39,583 nucleotides of DNA from CAZWVR01 sp964637235. Lineage in GTDB: Bacteria > Bacteroidota > Bacteroidia > Bacteroidales > S143-33. Under the pieces are notes generated by a model. It was not told the origin of the DNA. It made no database searches and worked only from the letters and a program-made list of their open reading frames with translations. Made by a program: the position numbers and the translations under genes. The DNA is taken from contig CAZWVR010000013.1 of the NCBI GenBank assembly GCA_964637235.1, positions 1-39,583 of the forward strand, in the 5' to 3' direction. This document shows positions 25,964 through 34,958 of the stretch, one piece after another. How positions within the stretch are numbered: position 1 is the first letter of the stretch; each line of letters starts with the position of its first letter.

Positions 25964-26017
25964 GGGCGCTCCGAATCGTCTTTTTACTTCACTTTCGGAG
26001 TGCTCTTAATTTTTTTA
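25964..26017 (+). terminator. Rho-independent terminator after ssb
   Basis: GGGCGCTCCGAA (25964-25975) pairs with TTCGGAGTGCTC (25994-26005) over 12 positions with two G-T pairs, and is followed by TTAATTTTTTT. The T-run ends 3 bases before the first possible gldE ATG, so gldE must rely on readthrough or on a promoter inside this hairpin region. Confidence 0.85.
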
Positions 26018-26019
26018 AT

Positions 26020-27315
26020 ATGATGCCCCCTTGGCTACCCCAATTAAGTATTACATTTTTACCTTTTTCTTTCAAACTGGCTATTGAGTTGATTTTTTTT
26101 ATTTTACTTCTCATTTCTTCTGCATTAATATCAGGCTCTGAGGTAGCTTTTTTTTCTCTTACCCCACAAATGATTGCCGAATTGAAAAAACATAATTCAA
26201 AAGTTAATCATTTAATTCTTAAATTACTTGAGAATCCCGATAAATTATTAGCTACCATACTTATTAGTAATAACTTTGTGAATATAGGAATAGTATTGCT
26301 TTCAACTTATATAAATCGCAATCTTATTGATTTTCACGGTAATCAGCAGCTGCAATTTATATATGAGGTTGTTATAATAACTTTTATTATTTTGTTTTTC
26401 GGAGAAATTTTACCCAAAGTATATGCTACACAATATAATCGGCAATTTGCAAAATTTATGGCTATCCCTTTGAATGTTTTGCAGAAAATTTTTTCTCCTA
26501 TATCTTATTTGTTAGTTAAGTCGTCTTTTTTAGTAAAAAATATAAAACCTGCGGAAAGGCTTTCTTTGGAGGATTTAAGCGAAGCTATAAATTTGACTTC
26601 CCATTCTTTGAACGAGGAAAAAGAAATACTGCAAAATGTATTGGAAATCAACACCATAGAGGTACGCGAAATTATGACTTCTCGTGTAGATGTCTTTATG
26701 CTTGAATGTAATGAGAAGTTTTCAGAAATAAAGAAAAAAATTGCCCAAAGACCTTTTTCTAGAATACCTGTATATAAAGAACGACTTGATAATATAATCG
26801 GTATTCTTTATGTGAAAGATTTAATTGCTCATATAAACAAAGAAGATTTTTTTTGGTGCCCTTTGGTTAAAAAACCTTATTTTATACCTGAGAATAAAAA
26901 GATTGATGATCTTTTGCAAGAATTCCGAAGTAAAAAAATTCATATGGCAATAGTTATTGACGAGTATGGCGGGTTTAGTGGTATTATTACCTTAGAGGAT
27001 ATTCTTGAAGAAATTGTCGGTGAAATACGAGACGAATTTGAAAAAGATGAGCCATATTATGTAAAACTTTCGCATAATACTTATATTTTTGATGGTAAAA
27101 TTCTTTTAAAAGATTTTTACAGAATTACTGGTTTAGACGAGGATATTTTTGAAGAAGTTAAAGGTGAAGCTGAAACTCTTGCTGGGTTTATTTTAGAACT
27201 CAAAGGAGAGTTCCCAAAAGAAAAAGAGGATATTGAGTTTCATAATATTGTTTTTATTATTGAAAAAATGGAAAAACGGAGAATTGCTAAAATAAAAGTT
27301 ATAATAAATAACTGA
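26020..27315 (+). CDS. gldE: GldE-type CNNM/CBS membrane protein
   Basis: A 431-residue protein: hydrophobic N-terminal CNNM/DUF21 domain (about 15-190, several membrane segments, LISSALISGSEVAFFSL), a pair of CBS domains (about 205-335; REIMTSRVDVFML and DEYGGFSGIITLEDILEEI), and a C-terminal CorC/HlyC domain (about 345-428). The family binds adenine nucleotides and relates to Mg2+/Co2+ transport. In Bacteroidota the copy next to ssb is called GldE and was linked to gliding and T9SS function. Two ATGs (26020, 26023) are possible starts. The usual partner gldD does not follow; a MORN lipoprotein gene begins 2 bases after the stop. Confidence 0.88.
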   Translation: MMPPWLPQLSITFLPFSFKLAIELIFFILLLISSALISGSEVAFFSLTPQMIAELKKHNSKVNHLILKLLENPDKLLATILISNNFVNIGIVLLSTYINRNLIDFHGNQQLQFIYEVVIITFIILFFGEILPKVYATQYNRQFAKFMAIPLNVLQKIFSPISYLLVKSSFLVKNIKPAERLSLEDLSEAINLTSHSLNEEKEILQNVLEINTIEVREIMTSRVDVFMLECNEKFSEIKKKIAQRPFSRIPVYKERLDNIIGILYVKDLIAHINKEDFFWCPLVKKPYFIPENKKIDDLLQEFRSKKIHMAIVIDEYGGFSGIITLEDILEEIVGEIRDEFEKDEPYYVKLSHNTYIFDGKILLKDFYRITGLDEDIFEEVKGEAETLAGFILELKGEFPKEKEDIEFHNIVFIIEKMEKRRIAKIKVIINN

Positions 27316-27317
27316 TC

Positions 27318-27761
27318 ATGAAAAAAATAATTATTCCTTTGGTACTATTGACGATATTTTCTTGCAATATTCCTAAAAAAGAAGTTATTGATAGCTATGA
27401 AAATGGTATGATTGAAGCTATTGGGTATTATATAGTTGATCACGGTGAGAAAATATACGTTAAAAAAGTTTATTATTATTCAAATGGACTTAGAAAAGAA
27501 GTTCAACATTTTGATAAAAATGGCAATAAAGATGGTAAATGGGTAAGCTGGTTTCCTAATGGAAGTAAACATTGGCTTATCCATTATAAAAACGGAGTTA
27601 AAGACGGTAAATATATTGTTTGGTATAAAAACGGGAATAAACAGCTTGAAGGTTATTATGCTAATGGATTAGCAGATGGGAAATGGATAATTTATGACCA
27701 AGATGGGAAAAAACTCCAAGTTTTATACTATAAAGCGGGTAAAATACTCAATAATCCGTAA
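27318..27761 (+). CDS. MORN-repeat lipoprotein
   Basis: A 147-residue lipoprotein with lipobox L-T-I-F-S-C (Cys16). The mature part holds about four to five MORN-variant repeats of roughly 23 residues with the core Y-x-N-G-x-x-x-G-x-W/Y (for example YKNGVKDGKYIVWYKNGNK and YANGLADGKWIIYDQDGKK). Such repeats form a beta-hairpin rod and often act as contact surfaces; the same repeat family includes YwqK-like proteins. It starts 2 bases after gldE, in the place where gldD, also a lipoprotein gene, is often found, but it does not look like GldD. Function unknown. Confidence 0.85.
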   Translation: MKKIIIPLVLLTIFSCNIPKKEVIDSYENGMIEAIGYYIVDHGEKIYVKKVYYYSNGLRKEVQHFDKNGNKDGKWVSWFPNGSKHWLIHYKNGVKDGKYIVWYKNGNKQLEGYYANGLADGKWIIYDQDGKKLQVLYYKAGKILNNP

Positions 27762-27865
27762 AATATTGAGCTCTGTAATATTTTGATTTACTGTTTTTAG
27801 ATGTAGAATTTTAGATTTAGTTTATCTCATTCCGAAATAAAATGGGTAAATTTAAAGTCTTTTAA

Positions 27866-30316
27866 ATGAATTACAACCTACAAGAGATAGCTGCGATAAT
27901 AAATGCTCGTTTAATAGGTAATCCTAATTCAGAAATAGAGTATTTATTATATGATAGCCGAAGAATAGTCCCTTCGGAAAATAGTTTATTTTTTGCTTTT
28001 CAGGGTAAAAGGGATGGGCATCTTTTTATTGAGGATATGATAAAAAAAGGAGTGAGAAATTTTGTAGTTCAACGTTTACCAAATAATATTCAAGCTAATT
28101 TTTTATTAGTCAACAATACTTATAAAGCATTACATACCTTAACGGCATATCATCGCAGGCGTTTTAATATTCCTATTATAGCAATAACAGGCAGCAATGG
28201 AAAAACAATAGTGAAAGAATGGCTTGCTTATATTTTGAATGAGTTTTATAAAATAGCTAAAAGCCCTAAAAGTTTTAATTCTCAGATAGGGGTACCTCTT
28301 TCTATCTGGGAAATAAGCCCTGATGTACAGATAGCAATCATTGAAGCAGGAATATCCCGTCCTAATGAAATGGAGAGCCTCCAACGAATAATAATGCCTA
28401 CTTTTGGTATATTTACGAATCTCGGAGATGCTCATCAAGAAAATTTTTCCTCATACCGTGAAAAATTAAATGAAAAACTAAAATTATTCTCCTCGGTTAA
28501 AAAGATATATTTCTGCCGGGATGATAAATTCGTTTTTGATACTATAACAAAAAAATATGGCGATACCAAAGAATTATTGACTTGGTCAATGAAATATAAA
28601 GATGCAGATCTATATGTAGAAGCGGAGAAACATAACTCCTATACTTTATTACACGGATATTTTCGGGGCAAAGAGGCTTCTGTAAAAATTCCTTTTACAG
28701 ACGAAGCTTCTGTGGCTAATGCTATAACAGTTTGGCTTTTTCTTAATGATTTTTTAGGCAGAGAAAAAATTCCATTGGAAAAATTTGAAACACTTCCTCA
28801 AATTGAAATGCGATTACAACAGATTCGCGGAGCTAATAATTCTATAATAATAAATGACGCCTATAATAGTGATTTTACTTCGCTTCGGATAGCAATAGAT
28901 TATTTATGTTCTCAAAAAGTAAATAAAGATAAAGTAATTATTCTTTCGGATATGGAGCAAATTTCTAATGAAAAACGCATATATAAACAGGTAGTTCAAT
29001 TAATTAACAAAACAAAAATTAAAACTTTTATTGGAATTGGCAAACATCTTGAACAGAATGCCGAATTTTTCCATTTTACTGATAAACATTTTTTTATCTC
29101 CACTGATGAATTTTTACGAGCTTTGCCATCATTTAACTTTAAAAATAAAGTTATCCTTATCAAAGGTGCTAGGAAGTTTCAATTTGAAAAAATCTCTCAA
29201 TTACTTGAAAATAAAAGACATAGAACAGTTTTTGAAATCAATTTAAATGCATTGGAATATAACTTAGATTATTTTAGAAGTTTTTTAAAATCTGATACCA
29301 AGATAATGGTGATGGTTAAAGCTTTTTCCTATGGCAGTGGATCATACGAGATAGCTTCTTTTTTGCAAAATCAGAATGTGGACTATTTAGGCGTAGCTAT
29401 TGCAGATGAAGGAGTTGAGTTAAGAGAAGCTGGAATAAGCTTGCCTATTATGGTTATGAACCCTGAGGTTTCCACTTTTCAATTGTTAATAAATTACCAA
29501 TTAGAGCCTGAAATTTATACTTTTTCAATATTGGAACATTTTTATAAAACAGTTAAAAAATATGCCTATCACCCTATACCTATTCACATAAAAATAAATA
29601 CCGGGATGAATCGCCTCGGTTTTGAACCTGAGGAGGTGGATAAACTTATTTCTATATTACAAGAATATTCAGATTTTCTTTATCCTAAAAGTGTTTTTTC
29701 TCATTTAGTTGCGAGTTCGGAACCTCAGTTTGATGAATTTACCCAGATGCAAATTCATAAATTTTTAGAAGTGAAGCGAAAATTTGAACAGAATTTTCGG
29801 CATAAGATAATTTTTCATATTTTAAATAGTGGCGGGATAGAGCGATATCCTCAGTATCAAATGGATATGGTACGTTTAGGTATAGGGCTTTATGGTATTA
29901 GTGCAATAGATAATAGTTTACTTAAACATATTGGTACATTAAAGACGCATATTTTACAAATAAGAGAAGTTAAAGCTGGTGAGAGCATAGGTTATAGTAG
30001 AGCACAATTTGTTAAGCGAGATAGTCGTATAGCTACTTTGCCCATTGGTTATGCAGATGGCTTAAATCGTAAACTTAGTTGTGGTAAAGGCAAAGTTTGG
30101 ATTAAGGGATATTTAGCTCCTATTGTGGGAAATATTTGTATGGATCTGACAATGGTGGATATTACTGATATCCCCAATGTTAATATAAATGATGAGGTGA
30201 TTATTTTTGGTAATCAGTTGCCTATTACTACAATAGCACAATGGCTTGATACGATACCTTATGAAGTTTTAACCTCTGTATCGCATAGAGTTAGACGAGT
30301 ATATTTATGGGAATAA
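27866..30316 (+). CDS. Bifunctional MurF ligase / alanine racemase
   Basis: An 816-residue fusion. Residues about 1-440 are MurF, which joins D-Ala-D-Ala to the UDP-MurNAc-tripeptide; the P-loop G109-S-N-G-K113-T114, the IEAGISRPNEM and NDAYNSD motifs are seen. Residues about 450-816 are a PLP-dependent alanine racemase, with the PLP lysine K485 in VMVKAFSYG, the second catalytic base Y710 in GYSRAQF, and NICMDLTMVDI. One chain thus makes D-Ala and uses its dimer product's ligase partner step. The fusion is typical of Bacteroidota. It completes the murein precursor genes seen upstream. The gap before it (27762-27865) has only a weak TAAATTTA box at 27847. Confidence 0.96.
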   Translation: MNYNLQEIAAIINARLIGNPNSEIEYLLYDSRRIVPSENSLFFAFQGKRDGHLFIEDMIKKGVRNFVVQRLPNNIQANFLLVNNTYKALHTLTAYHRRRFNIPIIAITGSNGKTIVKEWLAYILNEFYKIAKSPKSFNSQIGVPLSIWEISPDVQIAIIEAGISRPNEMESLQRIIMPTFGIFTNLGDAHQENFSSYREKLNEKLKLFSSVKKIYFCRDDKFVFDTITKKYGDTKELLTWSMKYKDADLYVEAEKHNSYTLLHGYFRGKEASVKIPFTDEASVANAITVWLFLNDFLGREKIPLEKFETLPQIEMRLQQIRGANNSIIINDAYNSDFTSLRIAIDYLCSQKVNKDKVIILSDMEQISNEKRIYKQVVQLINKTKIKTFIGIGKHLEQNAEFFHFTDKHFFISTDEFLRALPSFNFKNKVILIKGARKFQFEKISQLLENKRHRTVFEINLNALEYNLDYFRSFLKSDTKIMVMVKAFSYGSGSYEIASFLQNQNVDYLGVAIADEGVELREAGISLPIMVMNPEVSTFQLLINYQLEPEIYTFSILEHFYKTVKKYAYHPIPIHIKINTGMNRLGFEPEEVDKLISILQEYSDFLYPKSVFSHLVASSEPQFDEFTQMQIHKFLEVKRKFEQNFRHKIIFHILNSGGIERYPQYQMDMVRLGIGLYGISAIDNSLLKHIGTLKTHILQIREVKAGESIGYSRAQFVKRDSRIATLPIGYADGLNRKLSCGKGKVWIKGYLAPIVGNICMDLTMVDITDIPNVNINDEVIIFGNQLPITTIAQWLDTIPYEVLTSVSHRVRRVYLWE

Positions 30317-30364
30317 ATTTCCTTATTTTTTTGGGTGATTTGTTATAGTATATAAGCCTGATAT

Positions 30365-31594
30365 TTAAGTAATTAAGTGTGTTATAAAAACTTTTTTTGT
30401 AATGTATCTGACCGGGTAGATAGATAGAATGTATCCTATTGCTAAAACTGTGAAAAGAACTAAAAATATGTCTCCAATTTTTATTTTTACTGGATATACT
30501 GAGATAATAAAAGCATCTTGTGAGGGTAATGTAATAATTCCATATTTTTGTTGAATATATGCTAAACTAATTCCTATAAATAATCCAATTATTGCACCTA
30601 TTAAGGAGATTAAAAATCCTTCTGTTAGAAAAATTTTTCTGATAAGTTTTACTGTTGCGCCTAAGGAAAATAAAGTGGCTATATCTTTTTGTTTTTCTAC
30701 TATTAGCATTATAATAGAGCCAATAATATTGAAAGAGGAGACAAACAGTATGAAGCTAAGAATAGCAAATAGCAGCCAATGTTCTGTATTCATCATTTTA
30801 TAAAGGAGTTTATTTTGTTCATATCTATTTTCCACTTTAAAGTTTTCTCCTAATTTTTTTTGCAGAGATTTTTTTTCCTCATCAATGTTTACTTTTGAGA
30901 AAACTTTGATGTATATAGTATTTGCATAATTTTGATAATTGAGCAGCTCGGCTGCTAAGTCGTAATCTGTGATAATGTATTTATTGTCATAATCTTCTTG
31001 TATTGAAAATATCCCTGAGACATATACTGGTGCACTATTAAAAGCATTATTGAAATTAAGAGTATTTGCAGATGTATTTGATGGTGTCCATATAGTTATA
31101 GGTGCGATACTATTTGCAGCCACACCTAATACAGATGCTATACCATAGCCAATAACTGTAAAATGGTATGGACCTCGTTTGAGGAAAAAATTCCCGGAAT
31201 ATAAACAGGTATCAATGCCTGTAATTTGTTTAAAATTATCTTCAACTCCTAATAATGTTATTATTGCTTGCTTATGTTGAAATTCTGCGATAGCATTTTC
31301 TTCTATTACAAAGGAATATGCAGCTATATTTTTCTCATTGTTTAATATATCTCGCAGTGAATCAGTTATTTTAAATTTTTTCCCTTTTTTAAGAACAACT
31401 TTTAAATCCGGATTAAAGTTATTGACACTGTTTTTTATTACATTTTCAAATCCGTTAAATACGGATAGGATTACAAATAATGCCGCAGTACCGAAGGCTA
31501 TGCCGATTATAGCTATAAAAGAGATAACATTTATTATGTTTAAACTTTTTTTTGAAACTAAGTATCTACGGGCAAAAAATAGTGGCAGTTGCAT
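30365..31594 (-). CDS. LolC/LolE-type ABC transporter permease
   Basis: A 409-residue FtsX-family permease: one N-terminal membrane segment (about 20-45, FARRYLVSKKSLNIINVISFIAIIGIA region), a large periplasmic domain (about 50-270), and three C-terminal membrane segments (about 275-305, 320-350, 370-395). The start pattern (P-L-F-F-A-R-R-Y-L) is that of LolC/LolE, inner membrane subunits that release lipoproteins for transport to the outer membrane. No LolD ATPase gene is adjacent, as is common in this phylum. It begins 3 bases after the mutS stop and is probably co-transcribed with it. Substrate assignment is by family only. Confidence 0.88.
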   Translation of the reverse strand: MQLPLFFARRYLVSKKSLNIINVISFIAIIGIAFGTAALFVILSVFNGFENVIKNSVNNFNPDLKVVLKKGKKFKITDSLRDILNNEKNIAAYSFVIEENAIAEFQHKQAIITLLGVEDNFKQITGIDTCLYSGNFFLKRGPYHFTVIGYGIASVLGVAANSIAPITIWTPSNTSANTLNFNNAFNSAPVYVSGIFSIQEDYDNKYIITDYDLAAELLNYQNYANTIYIKVFSKVNIDEEKKSLQKKLGENFKVENRYEQNKLLYKMMNTEHWLLFAILSFILFVSSFNIIGSIIMLIVEKQKDIATLFSLGATVKLIRKIFLTEGFLISLIGAIIGLFIGISLAYIQQKYGIITLPSQDAFIISVYPVKIKIGDIFLVLFTVLAIGYILSIYPVRYITKKVFITHLIT

Positions 31595-31597
31595 TTT

Positions 31598-34216
31598 CTA
31601 ACCTTTTAGAATTGTTTTTATATCATTTAAGATGTTCAATGCTTCAAGAGGTGTGAGGTTGTTTATATCAATATTTAAAATTTTATCACGGATTTGTTTG
31701 AGCACAGGATCATCAAGTTGGAATAAAGTCAATTGATATCCGGGTTCTTTTATGGCATCTTTTGAAGGTTTAGCTACTGGTTTTGAAGTATGTTCTTTTT
31801 CCAGTTCAGAGAGAATTTGTTTAGCACGTGCTATTATGCTTTTAGGTAAACCAGCCATTTGTGCTACGTGAATACCGAAGCTATGTTCACTACCGCCTCT
31901 TACGAGTTTTCGTAAGAAAATTATCTTATTATCAATTTCTTTGACAGTTATGTTGTAATTTTTTATTCTTTTGTATAGTTTTTCCATTTCATTGAGTTCG
32001 TGATAATGGGTTGCAAAGAGTACTTTTGGATTTTGGTGTGGCAGATTGTGAAGATATTCTACTATTGCCCAAGCCAGGGATATTCCATCATAAGTACTTG
32101 TACCTCGTCCTAATTCGTCAAAGACTATTAAAGATCTATCGCTTAGATTATTAAGAATGTAGGCAGCTTCGTTCATTTCTACCATAAAAGTACTTTCTCC
32201 CAATGATATATTATCGGAGGCGCCTACACGAGTAAATATTCTATCTACATATCCTATTGAGGCTTTTTTAGCGGGTACGAAAGATCCGATTTGTGCGAGT
32301 AGTACTATTAAAGCGCTTTGTCGTAAATAAGCAGATTTGCCTGCCATATTTGGTCCTGTAATTATCAAAATTTGCTGGTCTTTATTGTCGAGGTATAAGT
32401 CGTTGGGGATATAATGTTCTCCTATTGGTAGTAATTTTTCAATAACGGGGTGTCGTCCTTCGTGAATTTCTATGATATGGCTATTGTTAACTTCTGGTTT
32501 TGTATATTCGTTTTCTTTTGCGAGGTATGCCAATGAGGTGAGAACGTCTATGGTTGCGATTGCTTCTGCATATTCTTGCACGGTATTTATGTAATTTTGC
32601 AGCAGATCAAGAAATTTCTCGTAAAGTTCTGTTTCTATTTTGTTTATTTTTTCTTCGGCGGTTAGGATTTTAGTTTCGAATTCTTTAAGTTCGTCGGTGA
32701 TATATCTTTCTGCATTAGTAAGAGTTTGTTTTCTTATCCATTCTTGTGGTACGCGTTTTTTATGGGTATTTGTTACTTCAATATAGTATCCAAAAACTTT
32801 ATTATACCCTATTTTCAATGATGGTATTGAGTAGAGTTTAGAATATTTATTCCGTAGTTGTTCAAGGTATTGCTGGGCATCTTGGGCGATAGAGCGTAGA
32901 GAGTCTAATTCCTCGGATATTCCCAAAGCAATAACTTTCCCTTTACCTATTTGTACTGCAGGATCTTCTATGATGAATTTTTCTATTTTAAATATCAGTT
33001 CTTTGGCATTAGAGGGATTTACTTTTATGCTATCGTTTATGAAATTTGGTTTTTGGTTGGTGCTCTTGAGAATATGGATAATTTTTTCAGCAGATTTTAA
33101 GCTTTCTTTAAGTTTAATAATTTCTTTGGGGTTTATCCTTCTTGTAGCGATTTTTGAGGAAAGTCGTTGCATATCTGAAATAGTACGTAGAATTTCTCGA
33201 ATTTCTTCATTTATAATTTGATTATTGTAGAAAAATTCAACGCCTTGTAATCTTTGTTCTATTGCATTTACATCTGTTAGTGGGAATGCGAGCCATTTAC
33301 GCAATTTTCTGCCACCCATTGGAGTTATTGTGTAGTCTATTATGTCTATTAAAGCTTTTCCTTTTTCATTTAGTGGTTGAAAAATTTCCAGATTTCGCAA
33401 GGTAAATTTGTCTAATAGAACAAAGTTATCGTAATGGATTTTAGAAATTTTATTTATATGCTTTAAATCGGGATGTTCTGTAAATTCAAGGTAGTTTAAA
33501 AGTGCTCCTGCTGCTGAGATTGCCAGTGGCATATCTTCTAATCCGAAACCTTTTAATGAAAGTGTACTAAAATGGTTAGTAAGTTTTTCGTATGCAGATT
33601 GATATTCCAGCATCCAGTCATCAACGGGATATAGATAAAATTCTTTGCCTATAAAGTTGATTATTTGTTCTTTTTTTAGTCTATCGTAAATTATTTCTTT
33701 TGGTTTATAATTGTAGATTAGTTTTTTAATAAAGTCAAAATTGCCTTCTGTGGCGTAGAATTCACCTGTTGTAATATCGAGGAATGCCACTGCTGCTTTG
33801 TATTTAGAAAGCACTAATGCGGCGAGGAAGTTATTTTCTTTACCTTCAATAATATTTTCATTTAGTGTAATGCCGGGAGTTATAACTTCTGTAATGCCGC
33901 GTTTGACAATTTTTTTAGCTTTTTTAGGGTCTTCCAGTTGTTCGCAGATAGCCACTCTTTGTCCTGCACGAATTAGTTTTGGCAGATAAGTATCTAATGC
34001 GTGATATGGGAAGCCTGCTAAATCTACATAAGAAGCAGCTCCATTGGCTCGTTTTGTAAGAGTAATTCCCAGAATTTCAGAGGTTTTACGAGCATCTTCG
34101 TCAAAAGTTTCGTAGAAATCTCCCACTCGGAACAATAAAATGGCGTCGGGATATTTACGTTTAAAGTTTAAGTATTGCCTCATTAAGGGTGTTACTGCTA
34201 AGTGGCTTTTATCCAT
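31598..34216 (-). CDS. mutS: DNA mismatch repair protein MutS
   Basis: An 872-residue MutS that recognises mispairs and starts methyl-independent repair. Mismatch-binding motif F-Y-E in RVGDFYETF near residue 37 (Phe and Glu both present), connector and lever domains, then the ABC-type ATPase: Walker A GPNMAGKS, TFMVEMNEAA (ST motif), Walker B IVFDELGRGTSTYDG, and FATHYHEL. A C-terminal helix-turn-helix dimer region ends the protein. Length and motif set are normal for MutS1. It is followed at 3 bases by the Lol-type permease gene. Confidence 0.98.
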   Translation of the reverse strand: MDKSHLAVTPLMRQYLNFKRKYPDAILLFRVGDFYETFDEDARKTSEILGITLTKRANGAASYVDLAGFPYHALDTYLPKLIRAGQRVAICEQLEDPKKAKKIVKRGITEVITPGITLNENIIEGKENNFLAALVLSKYKAAVAFLDITTGEFYATEGNFDFIKKLIYNYKPKEIIYDRLKKEQIINFIGKEFYLYPVDDWMLEYQSAYEKLTNHFSTLSLKGFGLEDMPLAISAAGALLNYLEFTEHPDLKHINKISKIHYDNFVLLDKFTLRNLEIFQPLNEKGKALIDIIDYTITPMGGRKLRKWLAFPLTDVNAIEQRLQGVEFFYNNQIINEEIREILRTISDMQRLSSKIATRRINPKEIIKLKESLKSAEKIIHILKSTNQKPNFINDSIKVNPSNAKELIFKIEKFIIEDPAVQIGKGKVIALGISEELDSLRSIAQDAQQYLEQLRNKYSKLYSIPSLKIGYNKVFGYYIEVTNTHKKRVPQEWIRKQTLTNAERYITDELKEFETKILTAEEKINKIETELYEKFLDLLQNYINTVQEYAEAIATIDVLTSLAYLAKENEYTKPEVNNSHIIEIHEGRHPVIEKLLPIGEHYIPNDLYLDNKDQQILIITGPNMAGKSAYLRQSALIVLLAQIGSFVPAKKASIGYVDRIFTRVGASDNISLGESTFMVEMNEAAYILNNLSDRSLIVFDELGRGTSTYDGISLAWAIVEYLHNLPHQNPKVLFATHYHELNEMEKLYKRIKNYNITVKEIDNKIIFLRKLVRGGSEHSFGIHVAQMAGLPKSIIARAKQILSELEKEHTSKPVAKPSKDAIKEPGYQLTLFQLDDPVLKQIRDKILNIDINNLTPLEALNILNDIKTILKG

Positions 34217-34269
34217 ATTTTATTTCGTATATTTTTATACTGGACTGTTTTTTATTTTGGGCTATTTTA

Positions 34270-34294
34270 TTGAGCTTTGTATATCAAAGCTCAA
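34270..34294 (-). terminator. Perfect 10-bp hairpin between the SPOR-like gene and mutS
   Basis: TTGAGCTTTG (34270-34279) and CAAAGCTCAA (34285-34294) are perfect inverted arms around a 5-base loop. It lies 41 bases after the stop of the minus-strand gene at 34336. The following T-run is weak, so termination may be partial; a protein-binding operator for mutS is the alternative. Confidence 0.55.
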
Positions 34295-34335
34295 ATTTTG
34301 ATTTAGCTAATTGTTTTAGCTTGAATTTTGGTTAT

Positions 34336-34893
34336 TTATTCATTTCGACGGTATATATTTTTCATCATTTCTGCTGTTTCTTGGCTATGAAATGGACCTA
34401 TTGTAAACATTCCATATTGTAATTGCTGATAGAATGCGTCTATAAAATAGTTTAAATCGCCTGATCCGTATCTTACTGCACCGGGTTTACGGCGTATTAT
34501 ATAAATTCTTAATCGTGGTTGTTCCTCAAAATGAATTGCAAACCAATAGACTGTTCCGTTAATTACAGGTTTTTTCTTTATTTTTTCTTTTTTGCTTTTA
34601 TAGAGCATTTTTGCATTTAGGGCATCTTGTTTGGATAGGAATGCACCTACTACAATTCTCCTTCTGCGGAGCCCTTCCCAAATAGCTTTATCAAAGTCTT
34701 TAAGAGTTCCGGAGTATATTTGCGAGCTACTTCCGACTATTTGATATTTTAAGTTGCCTAATTCTTGTTTTATTTTTATAATTACGGTGAACCAATAATA
34801 CCGTATATTATCATCTTGTGCTTTTAATGATGTAAAAGATAAAGTTAATACACTTATAATCAATGCGATAATTACAAGTATTTTTTGTTTCAT
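34336..34893 (-). CDS. Exported protein with two SPOR-like segments
   Basis: A 185-residue protein with a signal peptide (about 1-25, ending SLKAQ) and no lipobox. The mature chain holds two short segments that each look like the end of a SPOR repeat: VVGAFLSKQDALNAKMLY (about 82-99) and FTIGPFHSQETAEMMKN (about 163-179). SPOR domains bind denuded glycan strands at the septum. The match is weak and the segments are not full domains, so the assignment is tentative. The rest has a basic run (KKEKIKKKP) and RIYIIRRKPGAVRYGSGD. It is upstream of mutS but separated by a hairpin, and divergent from the radical SAM gene. Confidence 0.7.
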   Translation of the reverse strand: MKQKILVIIALIISVLTLSFTSLKAQDDNIRYYWFTVIIKIKQELGNLKYQIVGSSSQIYSGTLKDFDKAIWEGLRRRRIVVGAFLSKQDALNAKMLYKSKKEKIKKKPVINGTVYWFAIHFEEQPRLRIYIIRRKPGAVRYGSGDLNYFIDAFYQQLQYGMFTIGPFHSQETAEMMKNIYRRNE

Positions 34894-34958
34894 TTTTTCT
34901 ATTTTTTACAAAAAAAAACTTTTTTGTCTAATATTACAAAAAAAAACAGAAAAAAGCA

